Of a stretch of DNA of 64,000 bases, positions 32,712 to 43,408 are shown piece after piece. Origin of the DNA: Labia minor (Eukaryota; Arthropoda; Insecta; Dermaptera; Spongiphoridae). The stretch lies in assembly GCA_963082975.1 (NCBI GenBank), contig OY720344.1, positions 86,366,107 to 86,430,106 on the forward strand, given 5' to 3'. How positions within the stretch are numbered: position 1 is the stretch's first letter; the number at the start of each line of letters is the position of its first letter. The notes under the pieces are model-generated. The model made no database searches and was not told where the DNA came from. It was given only the letters and a program-made list of their open reading frames with translations. A program made the translations under genes and the position numbers.

Positions 32712-33464
32712 ATATAGGATCTGAAAAAAAAATGATATTTATTTCTATTATTATTTTCTCATGAAGATGTTCTCGGAGCGATTAAATAAATTCATATTGC
32801 GCTCGGACATATATTTAAAACCTCGCTACCCCCTCTTAGAAGCCTACGATTGGAAATAATAAACGAGCCATCCATTGGGTCGTCACTCAGCAACCCTACA
32901 ATTTGGGGGCTCGTTCGGGATTGAAGAATTATTACCCCTATTATAACCACGAAGAAACAAGAGCCAAACGAGGAAACATCTAGTCTTCAAGATACAAGAT
33001 GTAAGATTCAAGTTTCAAGATTTTTCTATTCTACCCATCTAGTTGGTCGCCGCTCAGCGCCTAACAAGCGATTGGTCGTCGAGAGTCCCCACCACTCCGC
33101 TTAGACGTCACCAGCTGGGTATAAAAAGCCGTGAAACAGGCTAACCGAGAGCAGTTGAGCAGTTGCCATTTGAGATTCAAGAAGTTAACAAGAACGACGA
33201 ACATATTCGAAGAACGACGAACATATCCGAAGAACGACGAAAATATCCGAAGAACGAAGAACCGAAGATTTCCAAGACTTTTATTTTTGCCTCTGTATAT
33301 ATTTCTAAACAAAAACGATATTATTTTGCTTATACTTTTTCTTTGAAAACGATATTACTTTGCTAATACTTTTCATTAAAAACGATATTATTTTTGCTAC
33401 ATTTTTCAACAAAAACGATATTTTTTAATACATCTGCTTCACTATCGAAGCCATCAGCCCTACA
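32712..33464 (+). repeat. Composite 5' LTR with embedded leader copy
   Basis: A first LTR piece ends CCTACA at 32900 and is followed by a primer site and leader (32901-33035). A second LTR piece (from GTTGGTCGCCGCTCAG at about 33043) then runs to CCTACA at 33464, followed by another primer-like site and leader. In the 3' LTR the two LTR pieces are contiguous. The second piece contains 22 bp tandem units (GAACGACGAACATATCCGAA, 33193-33262) and four copies of an AAAACGATATTATTTTGC-type unit (33313-33425). Confidence 0.8.
32904..32921 (+). other. Primer-binding site, tRNA-Pro type
   Basis: TGGGGGCTCGTTCGGGAT differs by one base from the well-known tRNA-Pro primer site of gammaretroviruses. This indicates a proline tRNA primer for this element. 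A diverged second version (TGAGGGCTCAGTCCGAGAT) lies at 33468-33486 after the second LTR piece. Confidence 0.8.
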
Positions 33465-33730
33465 ATTTGAGGGCTCAGTCCGAGATTGAAGAATTATTAC
33501 CCCTATTATAACCACGAAGAAACAAGAGCCAAAACGAGGAAACATCCAGTCTTCAAGATACAAGACGTAAGATTCAAGTTTCAAGATTTTTCAAAATCTT
33601 TCTCCTTTTTCTCCTTATCCCCTCAGTGAAATGGAAACGACCCACGTTAATCAATTCATTGGGCACCGAAGGACCATCACGCTGTCAAATCCTATTTCCA
33701 TTTAATACTTCCACAAATACGCCTTTCAAA

Positions 33731-34903
33731 ATGACTTCCTTTGAAACTATCCCATTCGTTCAACGTGAGCTAGCCTTGGCTGAATTCAAGATTATAAAAA
33801 GTCTACACAAAATACTTTACGACGAAGAAGCTGATCGAAAAAGCCGTAACAAAGTAAAACAATTTGCTGGATTTGATTTCGAAAGAGAGTCAGAAGAATT
33901 CAAGAATCGACTTGAAACGATGAACTCATTAAACACAGCCACTTTAATTAAAATTGGAAACATTTTAAATATAACGGAAAATTCTAAAGATGACATAATA
34001 AACGCCATTACAGATGTTCTATTCGATTTGGTTGAATTTGGAAGAACATTAAATGAATCGGAAGCAGAAGAAACAGAAGAACAAGAAAATGAAGAAGAAG
34101 CAAATGAAGAAGTACGCCAAGTTCCATCTACATTAAGATTACATCCTGCTGCTGTCAACATAAGAGATATCGAAGACTTGGTAAAAAAATTTGATAGTGG
34201 TAAAACATACTCAATTAACCGCTGGATACAAGATATAGAAGACGCAAGACACAATGATACTCGCAAGAAGATGTCTCACAGGACTTGCAAAATTGTATTT
34301 CGAAAATACAAAAGGTGTCAAGACATGTAGAGACATGAAAACAAGCCTGAAAAACAATTTTCCCTCAAAATCGACGAAGTCGAGATTCATCGAGAATTGG
34401 GAAACAGGAAAATGAAAAAAGGCGAAGATGCAACTGAATATTTTATTCATATGCAAAAGATTGCGAATCAAGGTGATATAAAGCCGAAATTATTAATCGA
34501 ATATATAATCAATGGAATCGAAGATCCTCATAGCAAAATGTTCCTAGTTGGAACAAAAACATTGACAGATCTCCAACAAAAACTAAATATGTTGAGCAAC
34601 TTTATAAAAGAAGAATCAATAAGAAGAAACCCTGTTGATAACAAACCAATAACTTCTTTGAGTGTCAAAAGAAAAGATACTAATCAGAAACATATTGTCC
34701 AAGAAAAGAAAAAAGAAACCACAAGATGTTTCAACTGTGGAGACACTTCACATTTTTCTAACGAGTGTCCATCTAAAAACAGGGGCGTCAAATGTTTTAA
34801 ATGTAATAATTTTGGACATAAATCATTTGATTACCCCACTAAGAAAAAAGAAGTACATAAAATAGAAACAAAACCGTCAACTAGAAATCACAAGCTCGTA
34901 TAA
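33731..34903 (+). pseudogene. Frameshifted gag with two CCHC zinc knuckles
   Basis: ORF piece 1 runs from the ATG at 33731 (MTSFETIPFVQRELA) to 34330. It has a SAP-like helical stretch (LNTATLIKIGNILNITEN), an acidic linker (EAEETEEQENEEEANEEV) and the start of the capsid region (INRWIQDIEDARHND). Piece 2 runs from 34397 to 34903 with capsid-like helices and two knuckles: CFNCGDTSHFSNEC (CX2CX4HX4C) and CFKCNNFGHKSFDYP, where the last cysteine of the second is replaced by tyrosine. Between the pieces the capsid sequence (SLKNNFPS and similar) continues in other frames, so at least two small frameshifts lie between about 34256 and 34375. The product would be a structural Gag packaging element RNA; here it is broken. 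Confidence 0.85.
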
Positions 34904-34976
34904 ATCCAAAATAAGGAAATAAATGCCCTTATCGTCAGGGGTAGCAGTTTAACACTCTTGTCAAAAAATGAGTGAG

Positions 34977-35429
34977 TTATAGGATTTAAAAAAAAATGAA
35001 ATTTATTTCTATTATTATTTTCTCATAAAGATGTTCTCGGAGCGACTAAATAAATTCATATTGCTCTCGGACATATATTTAAAACCTCGCTACCCCCTCT
35101 TAGAAGCCTACGATTGGAAATAATAAACGAGCCATCCATTGGGTCGTCACTCAGAGCCTAACACGCCATTGGTCGTCGAGCGCCCCCACCACTCCGCTTA
35201 GACGTCACGAAACAGGCTAACCCGGCGACATTTATCATTTGTGATTCAGCAAGCTAACAAGAACGTCGAACATATCCGAAGAACGAAGAACCTAAAATTT
35301 CCGATCAACGACGAAAACATTCACGAAGCCAAGACGTTTATTTTTATCTTTGTTAATTATTTTTCAATAAAAACGATATTTTTTATATACATCTGCTTCA
35401 TTTTAATTCGCGAAGCCACCAACCTTACA
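34977..35429 (+). repeat. 3' LTR of the gag-only element
   Basis: Runs from the shared ATAGGATTTAAAA to ACCTTACA. It is shorter than the 5' region because it lacks the embedded leader and has fewer tandem units (one GAACGTCGAACATATCCGAA). Several substitutions relative to the 5' copy indicate an older insertion than 21052-26054. Confidence 0.85.
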
Positions 35430-35816
35430 TATATATATAATATTGTTTGGAAATTAATTTAATTTAAATCGTCGGTCGGTTTTGTGCATGGCCACAGCTC
35501 ATTTTTTGTATATAACATAAAGAGTAAAGTTCATTATTTGGAGTATCCCCATTTTTAATTAAATTAAAAATATTAAATAGAAAATTAAACAATAAGTAAA
35601 TAACTTTCTCTGAAGAAAAAATGATGAGAAAATAAAGATCAAGAATCATATCCGAATAATTAATCATTTCGGGAGAATCGAATTAACAAAGAATAAAATT
35701 GTTCATAAATATTTTATATAAATAAATTTTAATTGAAATATATTAGTATAGTCTTTTGATCAATTTAAGCTATGAATTGGAATAATAATAATAATTTATT
35801 TAGGAAAAAAAGTATT
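35430..35816. other. AT-rich spacer
   Basis: No gene. Includes AATCGTCGGTCGGTTTTG (35466), similar to GACCGACGGTTTGAAG at 10252, too short to interpret. Confidence 0.5.
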
Positions 35817-35960
35817 TTTCATAAGAATTTAGTACTGTTTCATAAGATTTTTTTGCGAAATGAGGTCAAAAAAGCAGGTTTTTTATTTTTATTTTTAATA
35901 TTGATAAGATGGAAATCATAATATAAACTTAAAAAACACAAAATTGAAGATTTTAGATTG
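35817..35960. repeat. Dispersed repeat family V, copy 1
   Basis: AAGAATTTAGTACTGTTTC followed directly by GCGAAATGAGGTCAAAAAAG. The same words occur at 37798 and 38101 but separated by ~265 bp. A minus-strand frame (35840-36250) crosses it and continues into a patch at 36060-36240 of higher G+C content. No protein family is recognised. Confidence 0.75.
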
Positions 35961-36259
35961 GTTATGAGAAAAATCAAATTAAAAAAAAATAAGTAGTTAA
36001 TATTCATTTGCATTTGCTTCCACAGACAAAAGCACCCCTTTTCTATAACAACTTTAAAGACGATGGTGGGTGGGATAATGTGAAATAGGATGAATGGAGG
36101 ATGCAAGCTGGAGGGAGAAGTGACATTTGGGCGGCAGAAAGTACTTGTAGAACTTTTGGCGTAACTAACTAGGTAGGGCTTTCTTAGGTCGCTCAAAGAC
36201 ACGACATAAAAAGAGTGAATCAGAGGAGAACAAATGAGAGTTTCTGTCAAAGAGCACTT

Positions 36260-36875
36260 AAGATTCTTATTTTGCTTATTGAAAGAATAAATATAAACAA
36301 AATAAATTTTCGATAAAAATTAAAACGATAATAGAAATTTCTAATTCAACATAAAATAATATTTAAATTTGTTTTAATTTTATTTACATTTTCTTTATAT
36401 AATAATAATAATAATAATTAGCAAGGTCACCAAGATTTGCTAGATTTTAAAATATTTCCTTGGGGAGAACAGGATAATATTAATCCGAAAACCATTATAA
36501 ATAGTAATCTTTCATATTTCTAGATATAAAAATTCCAAAATTTAAAAAGAAATTTCATTTATTAATATACAAATATTAAAATATGTGAATTAAGTATATA
36601 TTTTCCTTTATTATAGGGCCTATATTTACATAAAGTCGTCCAAATTGTCGGTAAAGCGCATCATAATCTTTCATAATCACTTACAACTCATATAAATTAA
36701 TGGTTTGCGCAAGCGACTCCCATGGATAAATTTAAATTTGCCCCATTTTTTGATATTTTTTATTCTTAAAATAAATTTGAAAATATTTGTACTTTCTAAT
36801 ACAATATTCATAATTTAAGGTAGAGGAGGGTAATTTCGTCACTATTTTTAAAAACCCTTAATTATAAGATAATAG
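36260..36875. other. AT-rich spacer
   Basis: Nothing recognisable besides short ATA repeats (36400-36418). Confidence 0.55.
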
Positions 36876-36883
36876 GACCCATC

Positions 36884-37638
36884 CAGTGGTGTACCTAGAA
36901 CTTTTGCCGCCCGGGGCGATCTCCAGTTTGCCGCCCTTTTTATTATAAGTCAATCAAATAGTGGTTTTTATAAATTAATACACATAAATAAATTATTAAG
37001 TTATTTAATCAATATTAATTAATACACAGAGAGAGTAAATTTTTTTACACATATTTGTATGCACTCGTAAACATATTAATATAATATTTACTAGCTTTCA
37101 TACTAGAAAAATCGTGTATAATGCTCCCAAAATTTATATTTATATTTTTTCCGCCGGCCCTGCTTTTCAAAAGAAAAATCGATGATTTAAAAAAATATTG
37201 GTATATCACTTCAAAGTAATCATATAAACTTTTCAAAAGAAATGACATTTATAAACTGATATCAAAAAATTTTTGTTAGGAAAAATTGCCGAACAAAATC
37301 GTAAAGATGCGTTTACGAATTCAACGAATTTTAATGAATACAATAAAATAAAATTATTATCCTGTTCTTGGAATTAGAATTCAAAATTTACACTAAAATG
37401 CATTTATATACACCGAGGAATAATATTCGAAATCATATAGTTGATCATAATTTATATAAATCAAATAGTAAACTTATAATATTCATATTAATCATTTATT
37501 ATTCAAGAAAGAAAAAAAATAAATATGAAATGAATAAGTTGCTTTTTACAACTATAACTAAATATAAAAAATGCCGCCCCAAGATAAGTGCCGCCCGGTG
37601 CGGACCGCACCCACCGCACCCCCCTAGGTACGCCACTG
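36884..37638. mobile_element. 755 bp hAT-like element with perfect 8 bp target duplication
   Basis: The left end CAGTGGTGTACCTAG and right end CTAGGTACGCCACTG are inverted repeats with one mismatch. GACCCATC occurs on both sides (36876-36883 and 37639-37646). GCCGCCC-rich subterminal blocks lie inside both ends (36906-36940 and 37570-37615). The interior is AT-rich with no transposase motif, so it is non-autonomous. Frames overlapping the ends (37368-37658 and the antisense 37499-37738) are translations of these terminal repeats. Confidence 0.92.
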
Positions 37639-37797
37639 GACCCATCAGTAGTGAATGAAATTTACTTTTTGAAATTTGGGGCCTTTGGAAACCCCTACTT
37701 ACAAAAATTATGGGGCCACGTTTCAGTATGACGGACACAAAAATTCCGAATCAAGCATTAGTGAGTATCTCTTTGTTTTATTAGATTTCTTAGCATA

Positions 37798-38205
37798 TTT
37801 TTCATAAGAATTTAGTACTGTTTCATAAGATTTTTGCTGTCAAGTTTTAAGCTTTATTCACAACGGGGTGTTTTTTTAGAATCTAACTGTGTTTAATTAT
37901 TTATTCAAAACAACAAAATATGGTTATAAACGCTTGAGGCTTCTTTAGGGGGGGGGGGGGGGGGGTGACGATAATACCTACAACCAGAAGACTTGATGTA
38001 TTGAATTTCGTCAGTGTGGCGATATTATTTTCATTTATAATTATTTGACTTGATGTTAAATCGTCAGTCACTTGCTTTAACCATTTAATGCTAGGGTTTT
38101 TTTGCGAAATGAGGTCAAAAAAAGCAAGTTTTTTGATTTTGTTTTTAATATTGATAAAATAGAAATTATAATATAAACTTAAAAAAACATACAAAATTGA
38201 AAAAC
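37798..38205. repeat. Dispersed repeat family V, copy 2, interrupted
   Basis: The two halves found contiguous at 35817-35960 are separated here by sequence from about 37833 to 38095. That sequence includes an 18-G run (37948-37965). Either copy 2 carries an insertion or copy 1 a deletion. Confidence 0.7.
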
Positions 38206-38225
38206 GGTATTTTTAAAAAAAAAAA

Positions 38226-38290
38226 TTGGAGTGTCTCCACTCGACTATAAAAAAATCTCTCAAATTTGAATTGGATTAATTAACATATAT
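38226..38290 (-). repeat. Fragment of repeat family Y
   Basis: GGAGTGTCTCCACTCGACTAT followed by TTTGAATTGGATTAATTAAC matches the start of the minus-strand family Y copy at 29535. Confidence 0.7.
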
Positions 38291-39112
38291 TATTATTCTT
38301 GGTAATTTATATAGTTTAGTTGTAGTGTAGGTTTAGCACCAAAATATTCAATATACATTATTATTGTAGACATTTTATAGAATGTGTGGGAGAGGGGCGA
38401 TGAAAATCATGATTGAAAATTGGGCCGTGAATACTAAAAGGTTGAGAAACACTGAACTAAGCAATAAGTAAATGTTTTTAGTGGGAAGGATGAACCTGAT
38501 GCTTTAATAATATATTATCAATATATTTGGCGTCAATTTTCTAAGGTTTAATACTAAATCTCCTCAGCTAATGATGTCCAGTCTGTTTTTTGTGTCATAA
38601 ACTACCAGTTTATATTTTTTAAAATATTTTCTAAGCACTTTCCTTTTCAAGATTTAGGAAATTAATAATATGTCTCATATCCGTATAATTATAGAGTGGC
38701 GAATTAAACAAATCAGTGCAAGTTAGCGAAGCGTTGAGACATAAATTGACAAGATTTTTTACTGCGCGTATCTTGTAATAAGATGATACTGGTATATCAT
38801 TATGTGCAAGATTTTACAAGTTCAAAATGTATTGCGACCACAAACCGAATGCCTACATCACAGATTTTGTAGATAGAATAATGTAATTGTAATTACCCGA
38901 TAATTTGTAAAATGGTGTAACAAAATAATTTAATTAATTTTTAAATAAATATTAGAAATTACATAGAACATTAGTGGGTTAATCTAGATATGTAAATTCA
39001 ATCATTGCAATTTAAAAATTGTCTAAATTTGATACAAGTGAAAAATTAAAAACAATATGTAAAAAATGTTTGTTTATTAGTTATTGATTTTAATTAATTT
39101 TTAAATATATAT
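38291..39112. other. AT-rich spacer
   Basis: AAAGGTTGAGAAACACTG at about 38439 resembles a hAT right end, without a partner. No gene is seen. Confidence 0.5.
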
Positions 39113-39160
39113 TATAGATCTTATTTATCCTAAATAATAATTCACTTGTCTTATAAAACG
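39113..39160 (+). repeat. 5' LTR remnant
   Basis: ATAGATCTTATTTATCC...AATTCACTTGTCTTATA matches the last ~48 bp of the 3' LTR (43365-43408) apart from a 3 bp indel. Upstream sequence does not match the rest of the LTR. Confidence 0.8.
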
Positions 39161-39176
39161 ACAATCTTTGTTTAAA

Positions 39177-40200
39177 ATGGCAAGAAGACTCCAATTTACT
39201 TTTAAATTCGTCGCATCACCGACAGATAAAAAGACAAGTGTAATTGAAATAACCTCAATTTCAACGGAGGATAAAAAATTTATGTACTACCTGAAGAAAA
39301 AAAATTGGTAAATTATCATAATCAATTAAAAGAAACAGATCACTATAAGAGAATTAAAAAAGGCTTTAATAAAAGAGGTCAGGAATCAACAATATGGATT
39401 TCATGTACAAAAGAAATGGAGGAAATTTATTTTGATGAAGATAATAATATAATGTTCCAAGATATTTACTTAGAAGAGATTATAGAAACAAAAATAACGG
39501 AAAATACTAATAAAGATGAAAATTATCTAAATTTAAAAAACATATCAGAAAGATTTATGATTGAGAAATTTGTATGCAAACACTCAAATGCAAAACAATG
39601 GTTGGAGACGTTTGAGAGGGAATGCACGAGATTTGAAATATATAAAGACAGCACAAAAATTGAAATATTAAGACTATTCCTGGACAAACCATGTTTAGAC
39701 TGGAACTCGGCAACACTAACAACGTTGACAATGCAATCTGAATGGTCTAAATGGAGAGAGATATTCCTGGAGTCATTTGCAGACAAAGGATGGAGTACAG
39801 GGATGTATGCCATATCATACAAATATAGAGGGTTCGTTGATGGAATATGCTATGAGGAAAGAGAAACTACTAAGAGATATGGATAATGATATTGGATCAA
39901 AGACCTTAGTGATGCTCATAGCAGAAGGATTACCCAAATTTATTAGGAATAAAATAGATAGAGAATATTGTAAAAATTCAATTAATCTGTTTCATGAAAT
40001 TAGAAAATGTGAAGATTTAATGGATAAAACTAGTTTTATAAAAAAGAAAGAAATACTAAACAAAAAAAAATATGAAGAAAATATGTCATGTAAAACATGC
40101 GAAAAATTATAAAAAGGTGTTAGATATCATCCAGAGAAGGCATGCTGGTTTAAAAAAAATAATGAGAATGAAGCTGGAAGTAACTCAGTGTTAGAAGTAA
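39177..40200 (+). pseudogene. Gypsy gag, frameshifted
   Basis: The ATG at 39177 starts MARRLQFTFKFVASP. After 44 codons it meets a stop, because the A8 run at 39297-39304 has the wrong length for the downstream frame. The main Gag frame continues at 39305-39886 with a capsid-like region (NAKQWLETFERECTRF, then LDKPCLDWN and SEWSKWREIFLESF). It shifts again near 39833 to the 39777-40112 frame (KLLRDMDNDIGSKTLVMLIA). A C-X2-C...H-X4-C zinc knuckle begins at CKTC (about 40090) but a TAA interrupts it at 40110. Gag would assemble particles and bind element RNA; this copy cannot. Confidence 0.85.
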
Positions 40201-40225
40201 ATCTGAACACTGAGAAAAAATACGA

Positions 40226-41527
40226 GTGATCACACCATTGATTAAAATAAAAATATTATTAGAAGAGAAGTTGGAAGTAAACGGAACATATGATCCAGGA
40301 TCCCAAGTCTCTCTAATAAATTCAAAATTTATTAAAATAAAAAATAAAATAGAAGATAAGAATAAAATATTTTTAAAAACAGTCAATGGTGTGACAAAAA
40401 CAAAAGGTCTAATAACTATGAAGATAAAAATTTTTGACAAAGAAGAATACATTGATGTATTCATTGTAGAAAGAGAAGATTTTGAAGATTTTATTATTGG
40501 ATTAGACATAATAAAAAAATTTAAATTAATTCAAGATGAATACTTAAAGATATCTCGAAAAAAAGAAGAACAAATAGATACATTAGATAAAAGTGAAAAA
40601 ATAGAAGAAGTCAGAATAAATTTTAACGAACATGTGGTTGAAGAAGAGTTTAAGATGGATTTAAATCACTTGAACGGTATGAAAAAAAGGAGAGTGGAGG
40701 AATTGATAGAAAAGTATAACACAGTATTTACAAAAAATAAATATGATATAGGCATTGTCACAGACTATGAAGCTCGAATAGACTTACTAGTTGATAAATA
40801 TTGTAGCAAGCGGCCGTACAGATGCTCGATAGAAGATAAAAGAGAAATAGAAAATCAAGTGGCAAATTTACTAGAAAATAAATTAATCTAGGAATCTTAC
40901 AGTCCGTTTGCAGCACCAGTGACCCTAGCATTCAAAAAGGATGAAAACAGGCGATCAAGATTGTGTATTGATTTCCGTGATTTAAACCAGGTGATTATTC
41001 CACAAGCTCAGCCATTTCCATTAATAGAGGACTTAATACTAAAAACGAGAAACTGTAAATACTTTACCACTCTAGATATAAATTCGGCTTTTTGGTCAAT
41101 TCCACTACGCATTGAAGATAGACATAAAACAGGGTTTGTTACCCAAGAAGCGCACTACCAGTGGACCTGTTTACCGTACGGGTTAAAGACATCGCCAGCT
41201 ATCTTCCAGAGAATTTTAACTAATATCTTGAGAAAAAATAATTTAAAAAACTTTTCAGAGAATTATATAGATGATATTTTAATTTTTTCAAGATCATTTG
41301 AAGAACATTTAGAACATATAGAAAGAGTAATAAAAGCAATAGTAAATGAGGGTTTTAGATTAAAGTTTAAAAAATGTAAATTTGCAACAAAATCAGTGAT
41401 ATACCTCGGACATATAATAGAACACAATACAGTAAGACCAGTAAAAGATAATCTAATCTCAATTCAAAATTTTCCTGTTCCGAAAACCCAAAAGAACATC
41501 AGACAGTTTCTTGGAAAAATCAAATGA
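40226..41527 (+). pseudogene. Gypsy protease and reverse transcriptase, amber-interrupted
   Basis: One frame is broken by a single TAG at 40889-40891. Protease: active-site motif TYDPGSQVSLIN (D-P-G-S instead of D-T/S-G) and the later FIIGLDIIKKF. RT: SPFAAPVTLAFKK after the stop, RLCIDFRDLNQV, FTTLDINSAFWSIPL with the first catalytic Asp, QWTCLPYGLKTSPAIFQ, and the YIDD box in ENYIDDILIFS. It then reads FKKCKFATKSVIYLGHII and ends in RQFLGK before a frameshift at about 41520. All RT catalytic aspartates are present. The enzyme would copy element RNA to cDNA within particles. Confidence 0.93.
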
Positions 41528-41980
41528 ATATATACCGAGAAGTTCAATATTACTGGATCCGTTACATAAACTATTACGAAAAAATGAAAAATTTATATGG
41601 TCGGAAGAGTGCGAAAGATCTTTTAGAGATATAAAAAAGTTACTATAAATATAAAGAATTATAATAAAATATTGGCAACACTGGCTGATTGGAAGAAAAT
41701 TTACGGTTTTTACAGACCACAAACCATTAGTAAATTTAAATATAAAAGTTCGAACAGATGAAGAACTTGGTGAATTACTTACTATTTATCACAATACAAT
41801 TTTGAGATTAAATATATTCCTGGAAGGTATAACTCAGAAGCGGATAGCCTGAGTAGAAATCCGGTACTAGAACCATTCGAAAATACAGAAGAAATATTAA
41901 AGATAGTCAATCTAATAAGAATAGAAGAAATAAAAAGGGATCAAGAAGAAAATATAACATTACAGAAAACTAAATCAAAA
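41528..41980 (+). pseudogene. Gypsy RNase H remnant and tether
   Basis: Read in pieces: EYIPRSSILLDPLHKLLR and SEECERSFRDIKKLL (RT connection), then KFTVFTDHKPLVNL with the conserved TDHKPL RNase H motif. Several stops and shifts (for example near 41646 and 41860) separate the pieces. The central catalytic part of RNase H appears deleted between the RDIKKLL and YWQHWLIGRKF segments. Confidence 0.8.
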
Positions 41981-43081
41981 TTGATAGAAAAGGATGGAAT
42001 ATTCTATAAAGGAGTAAAAAATAAGAAAAAAATAATTTTATCTGAAAAGTTAAGTTTAGAATTGATTAAAGAGATACACTCGGAATGGTGTCACATAGGG
42101 GTTAAACAACTGATAAATAGGGTGTGCCCTTATTATACAGCTAGAAATATGACTTCAAATATAAAAAGAATATGTCAAAACTGCGAAATATGTATTAAGA
42201 ACAAATCCAGAGGACAACAAAAATTTGGGCAGATGTCACAATTAGGTCCAGCAAAAGAAGCATTTGAGATAATGTCGATTGATACAATAGGAGGCTTTGG
42301 AGGTAGAAGATCAACGAAAAGATATCTTCATTTACTTGTGGATCATTTTACGAGATTCGCATTCATTTTAACATCTAAAACTCAGAGGGCAACTGACTTC
42401 ATTAAATTGATAATTAAAGTGCTAGAAACGGATAAAATTGGAACTATACTAAGCGATCAATATCCGGGAATAAACTCGGAAGAATTTAAAGAATTTTTGA
42501 TTGGAAAAGATGTTAGACTAATTTTTACAGCTATTAACGCCCCCTTCTCCAATGGTCTTAATGAGAGATTAAATCAGACCCTAAAAAATAAAATAAGATG
42601 TAAGATGAATGAGAAAGAAGAAAATAGAGCCTGGACAACAATTGCCAGAGAATGCACCGAAAAATACAATTTAACGGAACATACGGTGACAGGCTTTACG
42701 CCTAAATATTTATTAGATGGTACAGATACCAGTATTTTACCGAAAGAGGTAAAAGAAAAAGAAAATAAGGAAAACTGGATAAGAGACAAGAAACTAGCTC
42801 TGGAAAGAACAAAAAAATCACATGAATACAACAAAAAGATGTTTGATTGTAATAGAAAAAACCATGAGTTTAACACAGGAGACCTAGTATATATAGAGAA
42901 CGGCAACAAGCTAAATAGAAAGAAATTGGACATAATAAGAATCGGGCCTTTCGAAATAGTAGAAAAGGTATCAAACACACTGTTTAAAATAAAAACAGGG
43001 AAACGAAACAAGGAAACAGGATTGTTTCATGTTACAAAATTAATTCCTACATCATGTCCACCCTGGGAGGGGGAGATGTAA
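41981..43081 (+). pseudogene. Gypsy integrase
   Basis: An uninterrupted 366-codon frame. The N-terminal HHCC zinc module is IHSEWCHIG...CQNCEIC. The catalytic core is MSIDTIGGFGG (D), TILSDQYPG (D) and SNGLNERLNQTL (E); the last two are separated by 35 residues, the DD35E signature. A C-terminal GPF module (RIGPFEIVEKVSNTLFKI) follows, then the tail TSCPPWEGEM with the TAA inside the first bases of the 3' LTR. The domain itself looks intact, though it is part of a broken polyprotein. It would insert the cDNA into chromosomes. Confidence 0.93.
43065..43076 (+). other. Polypurine tract
   Basis: GGGAGGGGGAGA immediately precedes the TGTAAAG start of the 3' LTR; it doubles as the last integrase codons. 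Confidence 0.85.
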
Positions 43082-43408
43082 AGAAAGATGCTTTCTTTAG
43101 TATTTGAAAATGCCGCGCTCGTCACGCTACTGGTGACTCACTTGATAAAATAATTAGAATATAGAACGTTCGAGATAAAATATTAATATAAATAAATTAT
43201 ATAGATTATTATAAATAATATTATAAATATATCGTGAACAAGGAAAGGGATAGTAAAATAACATTAATTGTCGTTTCTTTGTTTACAGGTGAGAATTGTA
43301 TATAGTGTAAATATTTGTAATTAATAAATAATAAAAATTTGAAACTTTGTTTACAGAGAAACCAATAGATCTTATTATTTATCCTAAATAATAATTCACT
43401 TGTCTTAT
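43077..43408 (+). repeat. 3' LTR of the gypsy element
   Basis: Starts TGTAAAGAAAGATGC after the polypurine tract and extends to about CTTGTCTTATA, where the match to the 5' remnant ends. It contains AATAATAAA-type polyadenylation words near 43325. The exact right edge is uncertain because no CA dinucleotide is present there. Confidence 0.75.

Larger units (their letters stand above)
32712..35429 (+). mobile_element. Gag-only LTR retrotransposon
   Basis: The 3' LTR (about 34977-35429) and a composite 5' LTR region (about 32712-33464) share long near-identical stretches. Examples are AGATGTTCTCGGAGCGA, CTCGCTACCCCCTCTTAGAA, GAGCCATCCATTGGGTCGTC and CCACTCCGCTTAGACGTCAC. Between them is a leader and a frameshifted gag with two zinc knuckles. 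There is no protease, RT or integrase. Flanks are TATATATA on both sides, possibly the target. LTR limits are uncertain by ~20 bp because the start may be TG at 32733/34997 or the shared ATAGGAT at 32714/34979. Confidence 0.85.
39113..43408 (+). mobile_element. Decayed Ty3/gypsy LTR retrotransposon
   Basis: The order is short 5' LTR remnant, gag, protease, RT, RNase H remnant, integrase with chromodomain-less GPF tail, polypurine tract and 3' LTR. The order PR-RT-RH-IN places it in Ty3/gypsy and not copia. Several frameshifts and stops (about 39297, 39833, 40110, 40120-40226, 40889, 41520 and within RNase H) make it inactive. The 5' LTR is cut down to its last ~45 bp. Confidence 0.92.

Noticed and set aside
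35840..36250. 136-codon minus-strand ORF
   Set aside because: Its C-terminal part is translation of dispersed repeat V (also at 37901-38194) and the rest is compositionally plain; kept only as a repeat.
37368..37738. ORFs on both strands
   Set aside because: They are translations of the right terminal region of the hAT-like element at 36884-37638.
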